Below are positions 15,394 through 24,132 of a stretch of DNA of 48,510 bases, one piece after another; position 1 is the first letter of the stretch, and every line of letters starts with the position of its first letter. Origin of the DNA: Flammeovirgaceae bacterium. Lineage in GTDB: Bacteria > Bacteroidota > Bacteroidia > Cytophagales > Cyclobacteriaceae. The position numbers and the translations under genes were made by a program. The stretch is taken from positions 1-48,510 of the forward strand of contig JAHEZH010000025.1 of the NCBI GenBank assembly GCA_023251155.1, read 5' to 3'. The notes under the pieces are model-generated. The model saw only the letters and a list, made by a program, of their open reading frames with translations, was not told the DNA's origin and did no database searches.

Positions 15394-18207
15394 TCACCGG
15401 TTGTCAGAAGCGCGGTCGGGCAATAGGATATGGAACGTAGTTCCCTCACCGGGGATGGATTCAGCATACATGTATCCCTGATGATTCAGGATGATCCGCC
15501 TGCACAGTGCCAGACCTATGCCCGAACCGGCATACTGTTCCCGCGTATGCAGTCGTTTAAAAATCTCAAACACCTGCTCGCGGTACTGCGCTTCAAAACC
15601 AATTCCGTTATCGGAAAAAGTAAGGCGATAATAGTGCGCAGACGTCAGCACATGGGTTAAATACTTTCGTACTTCTTCATGACTCACCCGTTCACTTTTG
15701 ATTTCAATGCGTGGGGATACGTCGCTTTTTGAAAACTTCAGGGCATTTCCGAGCAGGTTATAAAACAACTGATTCATCTGCAATCCAATAGCATGGATCA
15801 CCGGAAGCCCCGTGAAGTGAATGACTGCCTTCTTTTCTTCGATGACAATTTCAAAGTCGGTAACTACACTGTTGACCACATCCGTTAAGTCAACAGGCCT
15901 TCGCAGCGCACTGTCTTCGTTGAGGCGTGAGAACTCCAGCAAGTCATTGATCAGTGCAGACATTCGTTCCGCAGAGCGACTGATCTTATCGACATATAGG
16001 GTAGTACTTTCCGAGAGATCGGGTTGACGTAGCAGCCGGTCACTAAAGGTGCGGATTTTACGAAGCGGTTCCTGTAAATCGTGGCTGGCGATATACGCAT
16101 ATTGTTCCAGTTCTTTGTTTGAATGGGATAGCAGATCATTGGATTCAAACAGCTCTTCATTGGTTGTTGCCAGTTCTTCATTCAATGCCTGAAGCTCTTC
16201 GGTGCGCGATTGTACTTCCTGTTTAAGGGATAATTGTATCTGGCGTTGTTGGGTGACATCGAGAGCGGTGCCGTTTACCTTGTATGCTTTATTTTCCTTA
16301 TTGAAGAGTGCGCGACCCTGGGCGTGGATTGTTTTTTCTGTTTTTGTGGTAGCGTTGTACACCGTATATTCTACGTTGTACTCGGCACCCGATCCAAACG
16401 TGATTGCCTTCGTCATTGATTCTTTCACCAACATGCGATCACTTTCTCTGATCACGGAATATGCTTTATCAATCGTGATTACTTCGTCAGGTGTGAACCC
16501 GCACCAGCTTAATAGTCGTGGAGAATAATGGAGTATACCGGTGGTGAGATCAATGTGCCAGGTAGCCAGTTCGGCAAGTTCCACGGCTCCTCTCAGGTCG
16601 GCTTCCGCTTCTTCGATTTTTTGTCGTGCCAGTACTTTATCAGTCACCTCGACGGCCATGTGTAAAATGGCATACACCTTGCCTTCTTCGTTTCGTATGG
16701 GTTTATAAATAAAATCAAAATAGAAGATGCCCATCTTTCCATCTCTCAATAGCTCCGCTTTGGAGTCCTGTTTTTCAACGGTGACTCCTGAAGTAAATAC
16801 CTCATCAAGAATGTGCAGGAACTCCTGGCCTTCCAGTTCAGGCAGTGCGATGTGAAGGGGCTGGTTGAGCACGCTGCTATCTCTTCCCCACAAATTCATC
16901 ATGGCCTCATTGGCTGTTTCAATAATCAGTTCTCTTCCTTTATAAAACGCAGTTCCATAAGGAGCTTCCGCAATCAGGCTTCGGAAGCGTGCTTCACTCT
17001 CCGCTATTTTCCGTTGGATGACGTTTACATCCGTCACATCAGCAGCGGTATTCATGACGCCATAAATGTTTCCCTGGGTATCACGCAGGGGGGTGAACTG
17101 GTAATTGAAGTAATATAATTTTGGTTTACCGTCTGCGATCAACTGGATAGGCTGGTTATTGGCATAGAAGGGAATACCAGTGATATATACCTGATCGAGT
17201 TGGTTAAATACTTCCTGGTTATCCAGCTCCGGTAGCAGCTCGGCGTAACGTTTTCCTACTACGTCATGTCCTTTTCCCCATACCTCACGAATGGATTGAT
17301 TGGCCAGAAGTATGCGCATTTCCCGGCCAATGTAAATACCAATGGGGAAGGGCGCATGGTTTACAAAAGAACGAAGCTGCTCTTCGCTTTCCTGTATTTT
17401 GTTTTGCGTCAATACTTGCCGGGTGACATCAATCGCCAGCGCCATTACACCCGTTATCTTCCCCTCGGCATCTTTTAAAGGCGCATAGGTAAAATCAAAG
17501 TACGCATCGACTGCTTTGTTTTTTATGTTCAACGTAGCCCGGGCACCTTTGGCAAAGTAAGGTTTGCCGGTGGTGTAAACGCCATCCAGTAATTCCAGAA
17601 AACCCTGGCCTTGTATTTCGGGCAGGGCATCCATCAGCTTCATGCCGGTTACGGATTTGTTTTTACCCCATACTTCAAAGATCCTGTCGTTCCCCACTTC
17701 AATGATCATCTCTTTTCCGCGCAACAGGGCAATTGCCATGGGTGCTTGTTCCACGATGCTTCTGAACCGGTCTTCACCCGCTTTCAGTTCGTTGCTCACC
17801 GCCACCAGTTCGTTCATATCAAGACAATAGCCGGAATAGCCTGCGAAAGCGCCTTGTTCGTCCTTGTAAGGGTCACCGGCAGCACGGCACCAGATAATGT
17901 CTCCATTCCCTTTTCTCATCCGGAACATCACATCGTAGTGCGATTGTGTGGCGATGGCAGAACGAAAGGTGTGTACACTTCGCTCACGGTCTTCTTCCAT
18001 GATAGCATCGGCCCACCCATCGCCTGAAAGACGCTCTGTACTCATACCCGTCCATTCTGCCAGCGTGCGGTTGATATAGATGATCGCACCATTGGTATCC
18101 GAGAGCCAAAGCCCGGCAGGTGATGAATTCATCAATTGCTCAAACATGATTTTACTTGCTTTCACTAGGGTTGGGTTGAAAAGAGTGGATAAGTGAGGTG
18201 AACTCAT
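15394..18207 (-). CDS. Multi-PAS sensor histidine kinase
   Basis: A 937-residue cytoplasmic kinase with no transmembrane helix. Five PAS/PAC units can be told apart: about 20-130 (SPAGLWLSDTNGAI), 145-270, 275-395, 400-525 and 530-655, several sharing the repeated pattern ..G.PF.A/G..A...A L..LL..GK. A coiled coil (ALNEELATTNEELFESNDLL) at about 665-695 leads to the dimerisation domain with the phospho-acceptor in YIASHDLQEPLRKI (His about 709). The HATPase domain follows with N-box NQLFYNLLGNALKFS, G1 SDNGIGFEAQY and G2 GSGIGLALCRRI. The architecture recalls bacteriophytochrome-like kinases but without a GAF/PHY module. Three of the PAS units are close to each other and look like recent duplications. 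The convergent receiver gene is the likely partner. Signal unknown. Confidence 0.93.
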   Translation of the reverse strand: MSSPHLSTLFNPTLVKASKIMFEQLMNSSPAGLWLSDTNGAIIYINRTLAEWTGMSTERLSGDGWADAIMEEDRERSVHTFRSAIATQSHYDVMFRMRKGNGDIIWCRAAGDPYKDEQGAFAGYSGYCLDMNELVAVSNELKAGEDRFRSIVEQAPMAIALLRGKEMIIEVGNDRIFEVWGKNKSVTGMKLMDALPEIQGQGFLELLDGVYTTGKPYFAKGARATLNIKNKAVDAYFDFTYAPLKDAEGKITGVMALAIDVTRQVLTQNKIQESEEQLRSFVNHAPFPIGIYIGREMRILLANQSIREVWGKGHDVVGKRYAELLPELDNQEVFNQLDQVYITGIPFYANNQPIQLIADGKPKLYYFNYQFTPLRDTQGNIYGVMNTAADVTDVNVIQRKIAESEARFRSLIAEAPYGTAFYKGRELIIETANEAMMNLWGRDSSVLNQPLHIALPELEGQEFLHILDEVFTSGVTVEKQDSKAELLRDGKMGIFYFDFIYKPIRNEEGKVYAILHMAVEVTDKVLARQKIEEAEADLRGAVELAELATWHIDLTTGILHYSPRLLSWCGFTPDEVITIDKAYSVIRESDRMLVKESMTKAITFGSGAEYNVEYTVYNATTKTEKTIHAQGRALFNKENKAYKVNGTALDVTQQRQIQLSLKQEVQSRTEELQALNEELATTNEELFESNDLLSHSNKELEQYAYIASHDLQEPLRKIRTFSDRLLRQPDLSESTTLYVDKISRSAERMSALINDLLEFSRLNEDSALRRPVDLTDVVNSVVTDFEIVIEEKKAVIHFTGLPVIHAIGLQMNQLFYNLLGNALKFSKSDVSPRIEIKSERVSHEEVRKYLTHVLTSAHYYRLTFSDNGIGFEAQYREQVFEIFKRLHTREQYAGSGIGLALCRRIILNHQGYMYAESIPGEGTTFHILLPDRASDNR

Positions 18208-18397
18208 AAAAGTACCCCAAGAAATCCGGATTTGTCACTTTCCGGACGGTATTTACAGGGGAAATGCGTTTGAAAAATGGGCATCCATTTGGTGTCATGT
18301 TAATTCTTCTCTTCAACCGAAACGGTATACCTGGCACGATTCAATTGGCATCGTTTGACGACAAGCTGAAGCCGTGCTATATCGGCCTTGGGTTAAT

Positions 18398-18431
18398 AAA
18401 AAAAGACCTTCGTTGGGAAGATCTTTTTCTT
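18398..18431 (-). terminator. Rho-independent terminator of the DUF892 gene
   Basis: On the - strand, 22 bp after the stop of the ferritin-like gene, arms GATCTTC and GAAGGTC form a stem flanked by A and T tracts, followed by a run of seven T and ATTAA. This is a typical intrinsic terminator and separates this gene from the kinase further on. Confidence 0.8.
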
Positions 18432-18452
18432 GCAAGGTAATGCAGTCGTCAA

Positions 18453-19043
18453 TTACATGTTCTCTTTCTCTTTTGTCGCTTCATAGTTGACATGATTCTC
18501 TGCTACAAAAGTCAGCTGTTTATCGGTTTCCTTTTCTTCTTCCAGGGTGGTGCCCAGAATGTTTTTGATTTCATTCAAGCCCAGTGTTTTGGCCAGTTGA
18601 GCAAGGCTGCCATAGGTAGCGATCTCATAGTGCTCTACTTTCTGAGCCGCCATGATGATCCCTGCGTCTCGTGTTGATGTTCCCTTTTCAGTATCAGCGA
18701 TAATGCTGGATGCTTCCTCCACCAAACCGGCCATGGCTTCGCATTTTTTGCCTTGCGGTTTTTGTCCCAGCAGGCGGAATACTTTTTCAAGGCGGGCTAC
18801 ATGTTCTTTGGTTTGCACCAGGTGCTTTTCGAAAGCGCTCTTCAGTTCGTCTGAAGTGGCGGCCTTATGCATTTTTGGCAACGCTTTGGTCAAATGATTT
18901 TCTGCCCAATAGATGTCTTTTACTTCGTCTACAAATAAGTCATGAAGGGTAACTGCTACTTCTTTTTTCTTTGATGAAGCGATCGCCTTACGGGCTACCT
19001 TTTTTGTTGCTTTTTTCGCAACCTTCTTTGCTACTTTTGCCAT
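18453..19043 (-). CDS. DUF892 (YciE/YciF-like) ferritin-like protein with a histone-H1-like tail
   Basis: Residues about 30-190 match the DUF892 four-helix bundle related to ferritins (LHDLFVDEVKDIYWAENHL, HLVQTKEHVARLEKVF, AAQKVEHYEIATYGSL, LGTTLEEEKETDKQL). The Glu/His residues on these helices are the candidate di-iron ligands. The family is linked to osmotic and oxidative stress. The N-terminus is an extra tail of about 28 residues, MAKVAKKVAKKATKKVARKA then SSKKK, rich in Lys and Ala like the C-terminal tail of histone H1 or AlgP-type proteins. It might bind DNA or RNA and recruit the ferritin-like domain, similar in concept to Dps (inference). Single gene with its own terminator. Confidence 0.92.
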   Translation of the reverse strand: MAKVAKKVAKKATKKVARKAIASSKKKEVAVTLHDLFVDEVKDIYWAENHLTKALPKMHKAATSDELKSAFEKHLVQTKEHVARLEKVFRLLGQKPQGKKCEAMAGLVEEASSIIADTEKGTSTRDAGIIMAAQKVEHYEIATYGSLAQLAKTLGLNEIKNILGTTLEEEKETDKQLTFVAENHVNYEATKEKENM

Positions 19044-19148
19044 TGGAATAAGTTGTTTATACGTTTTTAGGAGTACATCTTAAAAAACTTATGCCTACGC
19101 AGTTTCTGGCGATTAGTGGGGAATGCGAAGTGTCCGATTCACGTAAAA

Positions 19149-20426
19149 TCAATGCATATCATTAATATCGGAGGTGAGGGCCTGATCGGGCTTTAGCTTC
19201 CGTACCAGCCAGGGTAAAGTAATTCCTTGCCCGATTAATGTAATCAACACCACGACTACCGAGATGAAAAGGATAGCGTTGCGCTGAGGAAAAACCGTTC
19301 CGTCACTCAAGGTGACCGGCAAACTGATGGCAATAGCCAGTGATACAATACCCCGCATACCCGACCAGCTGATGATGAGACTGCTTTTAAAGTCCAGCAG
19401 GGCATGTTCGGTGATTCTTCTTTTCTTCTGCTGAAATGCTTTCTGAAGATTGATTTTTTGCCCGAATACCCTGGCCAAACGAAGCAGGAAAGCAACCACG
19501 GTGATGATGAACGAATAGTACACATATACCAGCACCTGGTCTTTCTCCATATTTTTGATCACATAAGGGAACTGAAGTCCGATGAGGATAAAGATCAGCC
19601 CATTCAACAGGAAGGTGATGATTTCCCATATTGACCGGGATTGTTGCTTCAATGATTGTGGAAATACTTTGCTGCTCAGGCGAGAGATGAGTAAGCCAAG
19701 TGTTACGACCGCAATCACGCCCGATACATGAAAATGTTCAGCAATCAGGTAAGTGACAAAGGGCATCAACAGGAGCAAGCTGACGGTTACTGTGCTATTG
19801 TCTTTCAGGTGCTGCAGCACCAGGCCCATTACTTTGCCGATGATGATTCCCACTACCAGTCCGCCTCCCATGAGCAACAAAAACTCGAGTGATGCTTTCC
19901 ATACTACGAAGGCCGTACCCGTCACGGCTGCAATGGAAAAGCGATACACCACCAGAGCAGAGGCATCATTGATCAGGCTTTCACCTTCCAGTATGGTATT
20001 GGTTTTATGCGATATGCCTAGTCCTTTGGTGATACTCATCGCGGCTACGGCATCGGTCGCCGACAGGATAGCACCTAACACAAAAGAGAGTGGCCACGTC
20101 ATTCCGGGAATAAGATAATGTGCAACCAGGGCAATACCGGAAGCGGTGATGAACACAAGACCTATCGCCAGTGTGCTGATGGTTTGGATGTTTTCTTTGA
20201 AGGTGGGGAAAGAAATATGGAAGGCCGCATCATAAAGCAGGGGGGGAAGGAAAATAAGAAATACAATTTCAGGATTGAGGTCAATAACCGGCATCGCTGG
20301 TATGAAGCCGATGGTAATACCTGCTACAATAAGCAATACCGGATAGGGAAGACGTATGTGGTCTGCGATGGCTGATAACCCGATCATCAGCGCCATGAGA
20401 ATAATGACTACACTATAGTTTTCCAT
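19149..20426 (-). CDS. NhaP/CPA1-type Na+(K+)/H+ antiporter
   Basis: The 425-residue inner-membrane protein has about 12 hydrophobic segments. Family landmarks are PYPVLLIVAGI..GFIPAMPVIDL, FLIFLPPLLYDAAFH, the ion-binding stretch LGAILSATDAVAAMS, the long LEGESLINDASALVVY motif, and the conserved Arg region SWSGMRGIVSLAIAISLP in helix 11. These are all typical of CPA1 exchangers. The C-terminal cytosolic tail is short (about 20 residues). I start it at ATG 20426 (MENYSVVIILMALMIG); an in-frame ATG at 20495 would add 23 hydrophilic residues in front of the first membrane helix and is less likely. It stands alone, divergent from the HbpS-like gene. Role in pH and sodium homeostasis is from the family. 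Confidence 0.92.
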   Translation of the reverse strand: MENYSVVIILMALMIGLSAIADHIRLPYPVLLIVAGITIGFIPAMPVIDLNPEIVFLIFLPPLLYDAAFHISFPTFKENIQTISTLAIGLVFITASGIALVAHYLIPGMTWPLSFVLGAILSATDAVAAMSITKGLGISHKTNTILEGESLINDASALVVYRFSIAAVTGTAFVVWKASLEFLLLMGGGLVVGIIIGKVMGLVLQHLKDNSTVTVSLLLLMPFVTYLIAEHFHVSGVIAVVTLGLLISRLSSKVFPQSLKQQSRSIWEIITFLLNGLIFILIGLQFPYVIKNMEKDQVLVYVYYSFIITVVAFLLRLARVFGQKINLQKAFQQKKRRITEHALLDFKSSLIISWSGMRGIVSLAIAISLPVTLSDGTVFPQRNAILFISVVVVLITLIGQGITLPWLVRKLKPDQALTSDINDMH

Positions 20427-20585
20427 GGGGTATTGGTTTAGTTGTTTACTACCGATGTCGCAATAAGCCGAATTTTTATTTGATAATAAACACACACGGT
20501 GTTGTGATCGGGTGGTTGATTTGTTTTGCTGAACAGGGTCATGAAAAAATTTCTATCTTAACCGAAGTTTAAAACAAGTAATACC

Positions 20586-20996
20586 ATGTACACGTATCAT
20601 AAAGTGAGCTCGGAAGAAACGCTCCAGTTGATTCACTATGTAGTGAAGGAAGCAGAGAAGCTGAAACGGCCGGTAGCGGTGGCGGTGAGCGGGCCGGAAG
20701 GAGAACTGATCGGGTTTATACGGATGAACGGAACAAGTCCGGCGGCCTCACGGATTGCGCAGAACAAAGCCTATACTGCTGCCATCGATCGTACGGATAC
20801 CATGAAGATGGGTGTGCGTATGCGGGGAAGTGATAACCCCGCCTTCTGGGGAGATGAACGTGTTACCGGTTTTGGCGGAGGCATTCCAATCGTTCAGAAC
20901 GATGAGGTGATCGGAGGGATAGGTGTCAGTGGCTTACCGGAAGCGGAGGATGACCGACTGGCCAGAGAGGCGGTGAAAGAAGTGTACGGTGGATAG
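20586..20996 (+). CDS. HbpS/GlcG-like protein (DUF336)
   Basis: The 136-residue cytosolic protein matches the HbpS/GlcG/PduO C-terminal family. Landmarks are AVAVSGPEGELIGFIRMNGTSPAAS, AQNKAYTAA and FGGGIPIVQNDEVIGGIGVSGLPEAEDD. Members form octamers, and some bind heme or cobalamin; the exact ligand cannot be read from the sequence. No signal peptide is present. It is transcribed alone from the intergenic region shared with the antiporter. The call to the family is secure, the function is not. Confidence 0.88.
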   Translation: MYTYHKVSSEETLQLIHYVVKEAEKLKRPVAVAVSGPEGELIGFIRMNGTSPAASRIAQNKAYTAAIDRTDTMKMGVRMRGSDNPAFWGDERVTGFGGGIPIVQNDEVIGGIGVSGLPEAEDDRLAREAVKEVYGG

Positions 20997-21003
20997 TGCG
21001 CGA

Positions 21004-21110
21004 TCAGGTTTTGTCGTCAGCGGATTGAGATGCACGCAAAGCAACATTGGCAAACACTGCATAGATGGGCCAGAGAATAAGTCCTCCATACGGGCGTCTA
21101 TTTAGTTGGA
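21004..21110 (-). pseudogene. Possible gene fragment encoding a membrane-protein tail
   Basis: On the - strand, right after the WYL regulator stop, one frame without start codon reads RRPYGGLILWPIYAVFANVALRA and ends with a TGA at 21004-21006. It has the look of a membrane-protein C-terminus (one hydrophobic helix, charged tail). It may be the leftover of a gene once co-transcribed with the regulator. Low confidence. Confidence 0.3.
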
Positions 21111-22076
21111 AAGCAGTTCACTTTTTTCTTTCACGTACTTCTCGTGCAGTTCTTCAACCAGCTCCGTCATTACTGTTTTTAGTTCTTCCGGTTCTTCAAT
21201 CTCGGCATGACTGCCGTACATGAGTAACCACCGGCCAATGCTAATCAGGCTGTCCATCATAAATTCGGCCCGTACTTTATCACCCAGGTCCACCTGCGAG
21301 ATGCTTCCATAAAGAGGCTTGCCTCGCAGTGAGGCTTTATCAAAGGTGACCACTACCCTGATCAGGTCTTTATTGGAATGAAACATGGACTGGTAATATT
21401 CTTTCAATGAAACCAGGTTACGTGCTTCAAATGTTTTTTCGGTGTTGACTAATTTTTTAATACGATCGGAACGGAAGTCGCGATAGCCATTGCGCAGGCG
21501 GCACCAGCCAATGAGGTGCCACGCCATGCTGTAATAAAATATACCAATCGGTTCTACTTCGCGTGACGTGAGTTCTTCTTCAATGTTACTGTAATCGATT
21601 TTGAGGATTTGTTTTTTGGCCACCGCCCGCTGTATTTCGGTCATGAAGTCATCCGGAAAATCCTCGCGCTCCTTTGCTTCGTATTTCGAGCGCAGAAATA
21701 TTTCGATGTGCGACTCCAGGTTTTGAATGTGATCTTTCTCCGATTCATTCAATACCGACTTGATTTTGTGCATGGCCGATTCAAAGGCGGTACGCACTGA
21801 TTTGTCCGCCATCTTTTCTACCAGCTTGCCTGCTACCAGCATGGAGCTGGCTTCGTCCTGTGTGAACATGACCGGGGGAAGATGATAGCCATCCACAATA
21901 AAATAGCCTTTGCCTGCTTCAGAGCCAATGGGTACACCGGCCTCCATCAATGATTTCACATCGCGGTAAACGGTACGTAAGCTGATTTCGAACCGGCTGG
22001 AGATCTCTTCCGCTTTTACGATGCGTTTTGTTTGCAGTTGAATAAGAATCGCAGTAAGTCGATCAAGTCGGTTCAT
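21102..22076 (-). CDS. YafY-type transcriptional regulator (HTH plus WYL domain)
   Basis: The 324-residue protein starts with a DeoR/HTH_11-like helix-turn-helix (NRLDRLTAILIQLQTKRIVKAEEISSRF, residues 1-30, then SLRTVYRDVKSLMEAGVPI near 32-50). The linker contains GKGYFIVDGYHLPPVMFTQDEA. The WYL domain at about 140-215 includes VEPIGIFYYSMAWHLIGWCRLRNGYRDFRSDRI, where the family WYL triad reads WHL here. The C-terminal WCX extension follows with GRWLLMYGSHAEIEEP. Such regulators sense nucleic acid or nucleotide ligands through WYL, but the ligand is unknown. No operon partner is intact next to it; the fragment downstream may have been one. Confidence 0.92.
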   Translation of the reverse strand: MNRLDRLTAILIQLQTKRIVKAEEISSRFEISLRTVYRDVKSLMEAGVPIGSEAGKGYFIVDGYHLPPVMFTQDEASSMLVAGKLVEKMADKSVRTAFESAMHKIKSVLNESEKDHIQNLESHIEIFLRSKYEAKEREDFPDDFMTEIQRAVAKKQILKIDYSNIEEELTSREVEPIGIFYYSMAWHLIGWCRLRNGYRDFRSDRIKKLVNTEKTFEARNLVSLKEYYQSMFHSNKDLIRVVVTFDKASLRGKPLYGSISQVDLGDKVRAEFMMDSLISIGRWLLMYGSHAEIEEPEELKTVMTELVEELHEKYVKEKSELLSN

Positions 22077-22156
22077 GGTGAAAGATAAAAAAGTTAATTT
22101 TTAAAATCGTACCCTTCGCTTATAAAAATTGACCTCCTGCATTGAAAGGAATAAGC

Positions 22157-22276
22157 CTATGCATGAGGAATATTTTCAAATCCATACGATTTACTATTTT
22201 CCTCTATCAGAGCAGTGGCTTGTTCCACTGTTAAATTTTTGATTTTATTGGCCAGTCTGAACGCCTTGGTTCCCGT
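22157..22276 (-). pseudogene. Possible short gene fragment upstream of the WYL regulator
   Basis: A 39-codon - strand frame between stops, without ATG, reads KAFRLANKIKNLTVEQATALIEEN and ..YGFENIPHA. The composition is protein-like. It lies in the roughly 320-bp gap between the symporter gene and the regulator and may be debris. I see nothing else coding in that gap. Confidence 0.25.
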
Positions 22277-22345
22277 TCATCTTTAGCTCCTGTCACACTT
22301 CTTAATTAAACTTCAATACAACTTTAGCGGTGGATTTTTTAACAC

Positions 22346-22378
22346 GAAAAAAGCCAAAGGAATGACCTTTGGCTTTCA
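22346..22378 (-). terminator. Intrinsic terminator of the galK-symporter operon
   Basis: On the - strand, about 20 bp after the symporter stop, arms AAAGCCAAAGG and CCTTTGGCTTT flank a five-base loop and are followed by TTTTTTCG. This is a clear rho-independent terminator. Confidence 0.88.
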
Positions 22379-22398
22379 ATCTTTTTAAAATAAATGCA

Positions 22399-24111
22399 TT
22401 ACCAGAATATCGTATAAAGCGCGGCAATGATTCCGGTAATCAGCAAAGCGATAGCGGTAAATGCCGGAGTAGGCTTGAACATGCTGCTGTCAATTTCCAG
22501 TCCTTTTGTTTTTACGCCTTTCTTCAGATCGATCTGGGTGATGATGTACATACCGATCACACAGAAGAGGAAGTCAAAGCCCATGCGGTCAAGGAACGGT
22601 ATTTCATAGATGCCCTCTGCATTGGGTACGGCAAAATGAAGCGGAGCCAGGAAGGAAAGATCGACCAGGTGAGGAAGTACTTTCAGTATCAGCGAGAAGA
22701 TGAACCCGCCAATGGTGGCAAACAATGCCGCATTGGATGTCGTCTTCTTCCAGAAGAAACCGAGAATGAACATGGCGAAGATCCCCGGTGACACAAAGCC
22801 GGTGTATTCCTGTATGTATTGGAAGCCTTGCTTTCCTTCGCCCATTAATTTTTCACCAATGAGAAGGGAAAGGATCACGGCAAGGAACATGGATACGATT
22901 ACCGAAATTTTTCCCAGGTTAACCAGTTTCTTTTCAGAAGCATTGGTGTCGATGGCTTTCTTATAAATGTCCAGCGTGAAGATGGTAGCAATACTGTTAG
23001 CCTTACCGGCAAGTGAAGCAACAATGGCTGCTGTCAGCGCTGCGAAAGCCAAACCCTTCAATCCTTTTGGTAAAAGGTTCAATAAAGAAGGATACGCCTT
23101 GTTGACATCAATGATTCCTTTGGAGTCCAGCATCTCTGCCTGGAAATACCCTTTCTGATGCAATACATACGCGGCAATACCGGGAATGACAACAATGATG
23201 GGCATCAATAACTTTAGGAAAGCGGCAAAGAGAATACCACTGCGTGCGGTCTTTAAATCGGCACCGAGTGCACGTTGTGTGATGTATTGATTACAGCCCC
23301 AGTAATTTAAATTCACGATCCACATCCCACCAATCAATACGGTAAGCCCTGGTAAGTCCATATAGTTAGGATTACCCGGTTTGAAAATCATGTGGAAGTG
23401 ATCGTTGGCTTCGGTAGTCAATAAACTGAATCCATTGAGTACTCCGGCCTGGCCGGCTTCTTTGGCAACCAGGTTCAATGCAATGTACGTGGCGACCAAC
23501 CCGCCTAGTACCAGGAAGAACACCTGTATGACATCGGTGAATCCGATTACCTTCATCCCTCCAAGGGTTATGATGATCGAGAATACCGCCAGGAAAAGGA
23601 TACACAGATAAATATCGAAGCCGGTAATACCACTGATGGCCAGGGCACCCAGGTAAAGGATGGACATCAGGTTGACGACGATGTAAAGCAATAGCCAGAA
23701 CACCGCCATGATCATCGCCACGGTACCGTTGTAGCGTTGATTCAAAAACTGCGGCATGGTATAAATCTTGTTTTTGAGATATACCGGAATGAAGAAGGTA
23801 GCTACGATGATCAAGGTGATCGCAGCCATCCATTCATAGGTGGATATCGCTAATCCCATTTTAAATCCGGAACCGGACATACCAATCATCTGCTCGGCAG
23901 AAATATTGGAAGCAATGAGTGAGGCACCGATGGCCCACCAGGTGAGCGATCCTTCTGCGAGGAAGAAATCTTTTGAGTCAGTGAGTACTTTTTTCTTTCG
24001 GTTATAAATCCAGTAACCATAGCTGGCCACAATGATGAAGTAGACCAGGAACACAATGTAATCCCAGTGGTGTAGTGCGGAAGAAAGCTCCGGAGCTTGA
24101 AATTCTTGCAT
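22399..24111 (-). CDS. Sodium/solute symporter of the SSS family, probably Na+/galactose or glucose
   Basis: A 570-residue inner-membrane transporter with about 14 hydrophobic helices. Typical SSS (SGLT/vSGLT) motifs are present: GYWIYNRKKKVLTDSKDFFLAEGSL near the N-terminus, WAIGASLIASNISAEQMIGMSGSGF (first unwound helix), the motif around GGMKVIGFTDVIQVFFLV, NYWGCNQYITQRALGA and LTAAIVASLAGKANS, where the Na2 site residues lie. Of the SSS proteins it reads closest to sugar symporters such as Vibrio vSGLT. It is 21 bp downstream of galK and shares its promoter and terminator, so the substrate is very likely galactose (context inference). A final helix at the C-terminus (AFTAIALLITGIIAALYTIFW) is intact. 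Confidence 0.92.
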   Translation of the reverse strand: MQEFQAPELSSALHHWDYIVFLVYFIIVASYGYWIYNRKKKVLTDSKDFFLAEGSLTWWAIGASLIASNISAEQMIGMSGSGFKMGLAISTYEWMAAITLIIVATFFIPVYLKNKIYTMPQFLNQRYNGTVAMIMAVFWLLLYIVVNLMSILYLGALAISGITGFDIYLCILFLAVFSIIITLGGMKVIGFTDVIQVFFLVLGGLVATYIALNLVAKEAGQAGVLNGFSLLTTEANDHFHMIFKPGNPNYMDLPGLTVLIGGMWIVNLNYWGCNQYITQRALGADLKTARSGILFAAFLKLLMPIIVVIPGIAAYVLHQKGYFQAEMLDSKGIIDVNKAYPSLLNLLPKGLKGLAFAALTAAIVASLAGKANSIATIFTLDIYKKAIDTNASEKKLVNLGKISVIVSMFLAVILSLLIGEKLMGEGKQGFQYIQEYTGFVSPGIFAMFILGFFWKKTTSNAALFATIGGFIFSLILKVLPHLVDLSFLAPLHFAVPNAEGIYEIPFLDRMGFDFLFCVIGMYIITQIDLKKGVKTKGLEIDSSMFKPTPAFTAIALLITGIIAALYTIFW

Positions 24112-24132
24112 GATAGGTAGTAAAGTAAAGGC

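Noticed and set aside
19149..20495. Longer start of the antiporter at 20495
   Set aside because: It would put 23 hydrophilic residues before the first membrane helix; the start at 20426 fits the family better.
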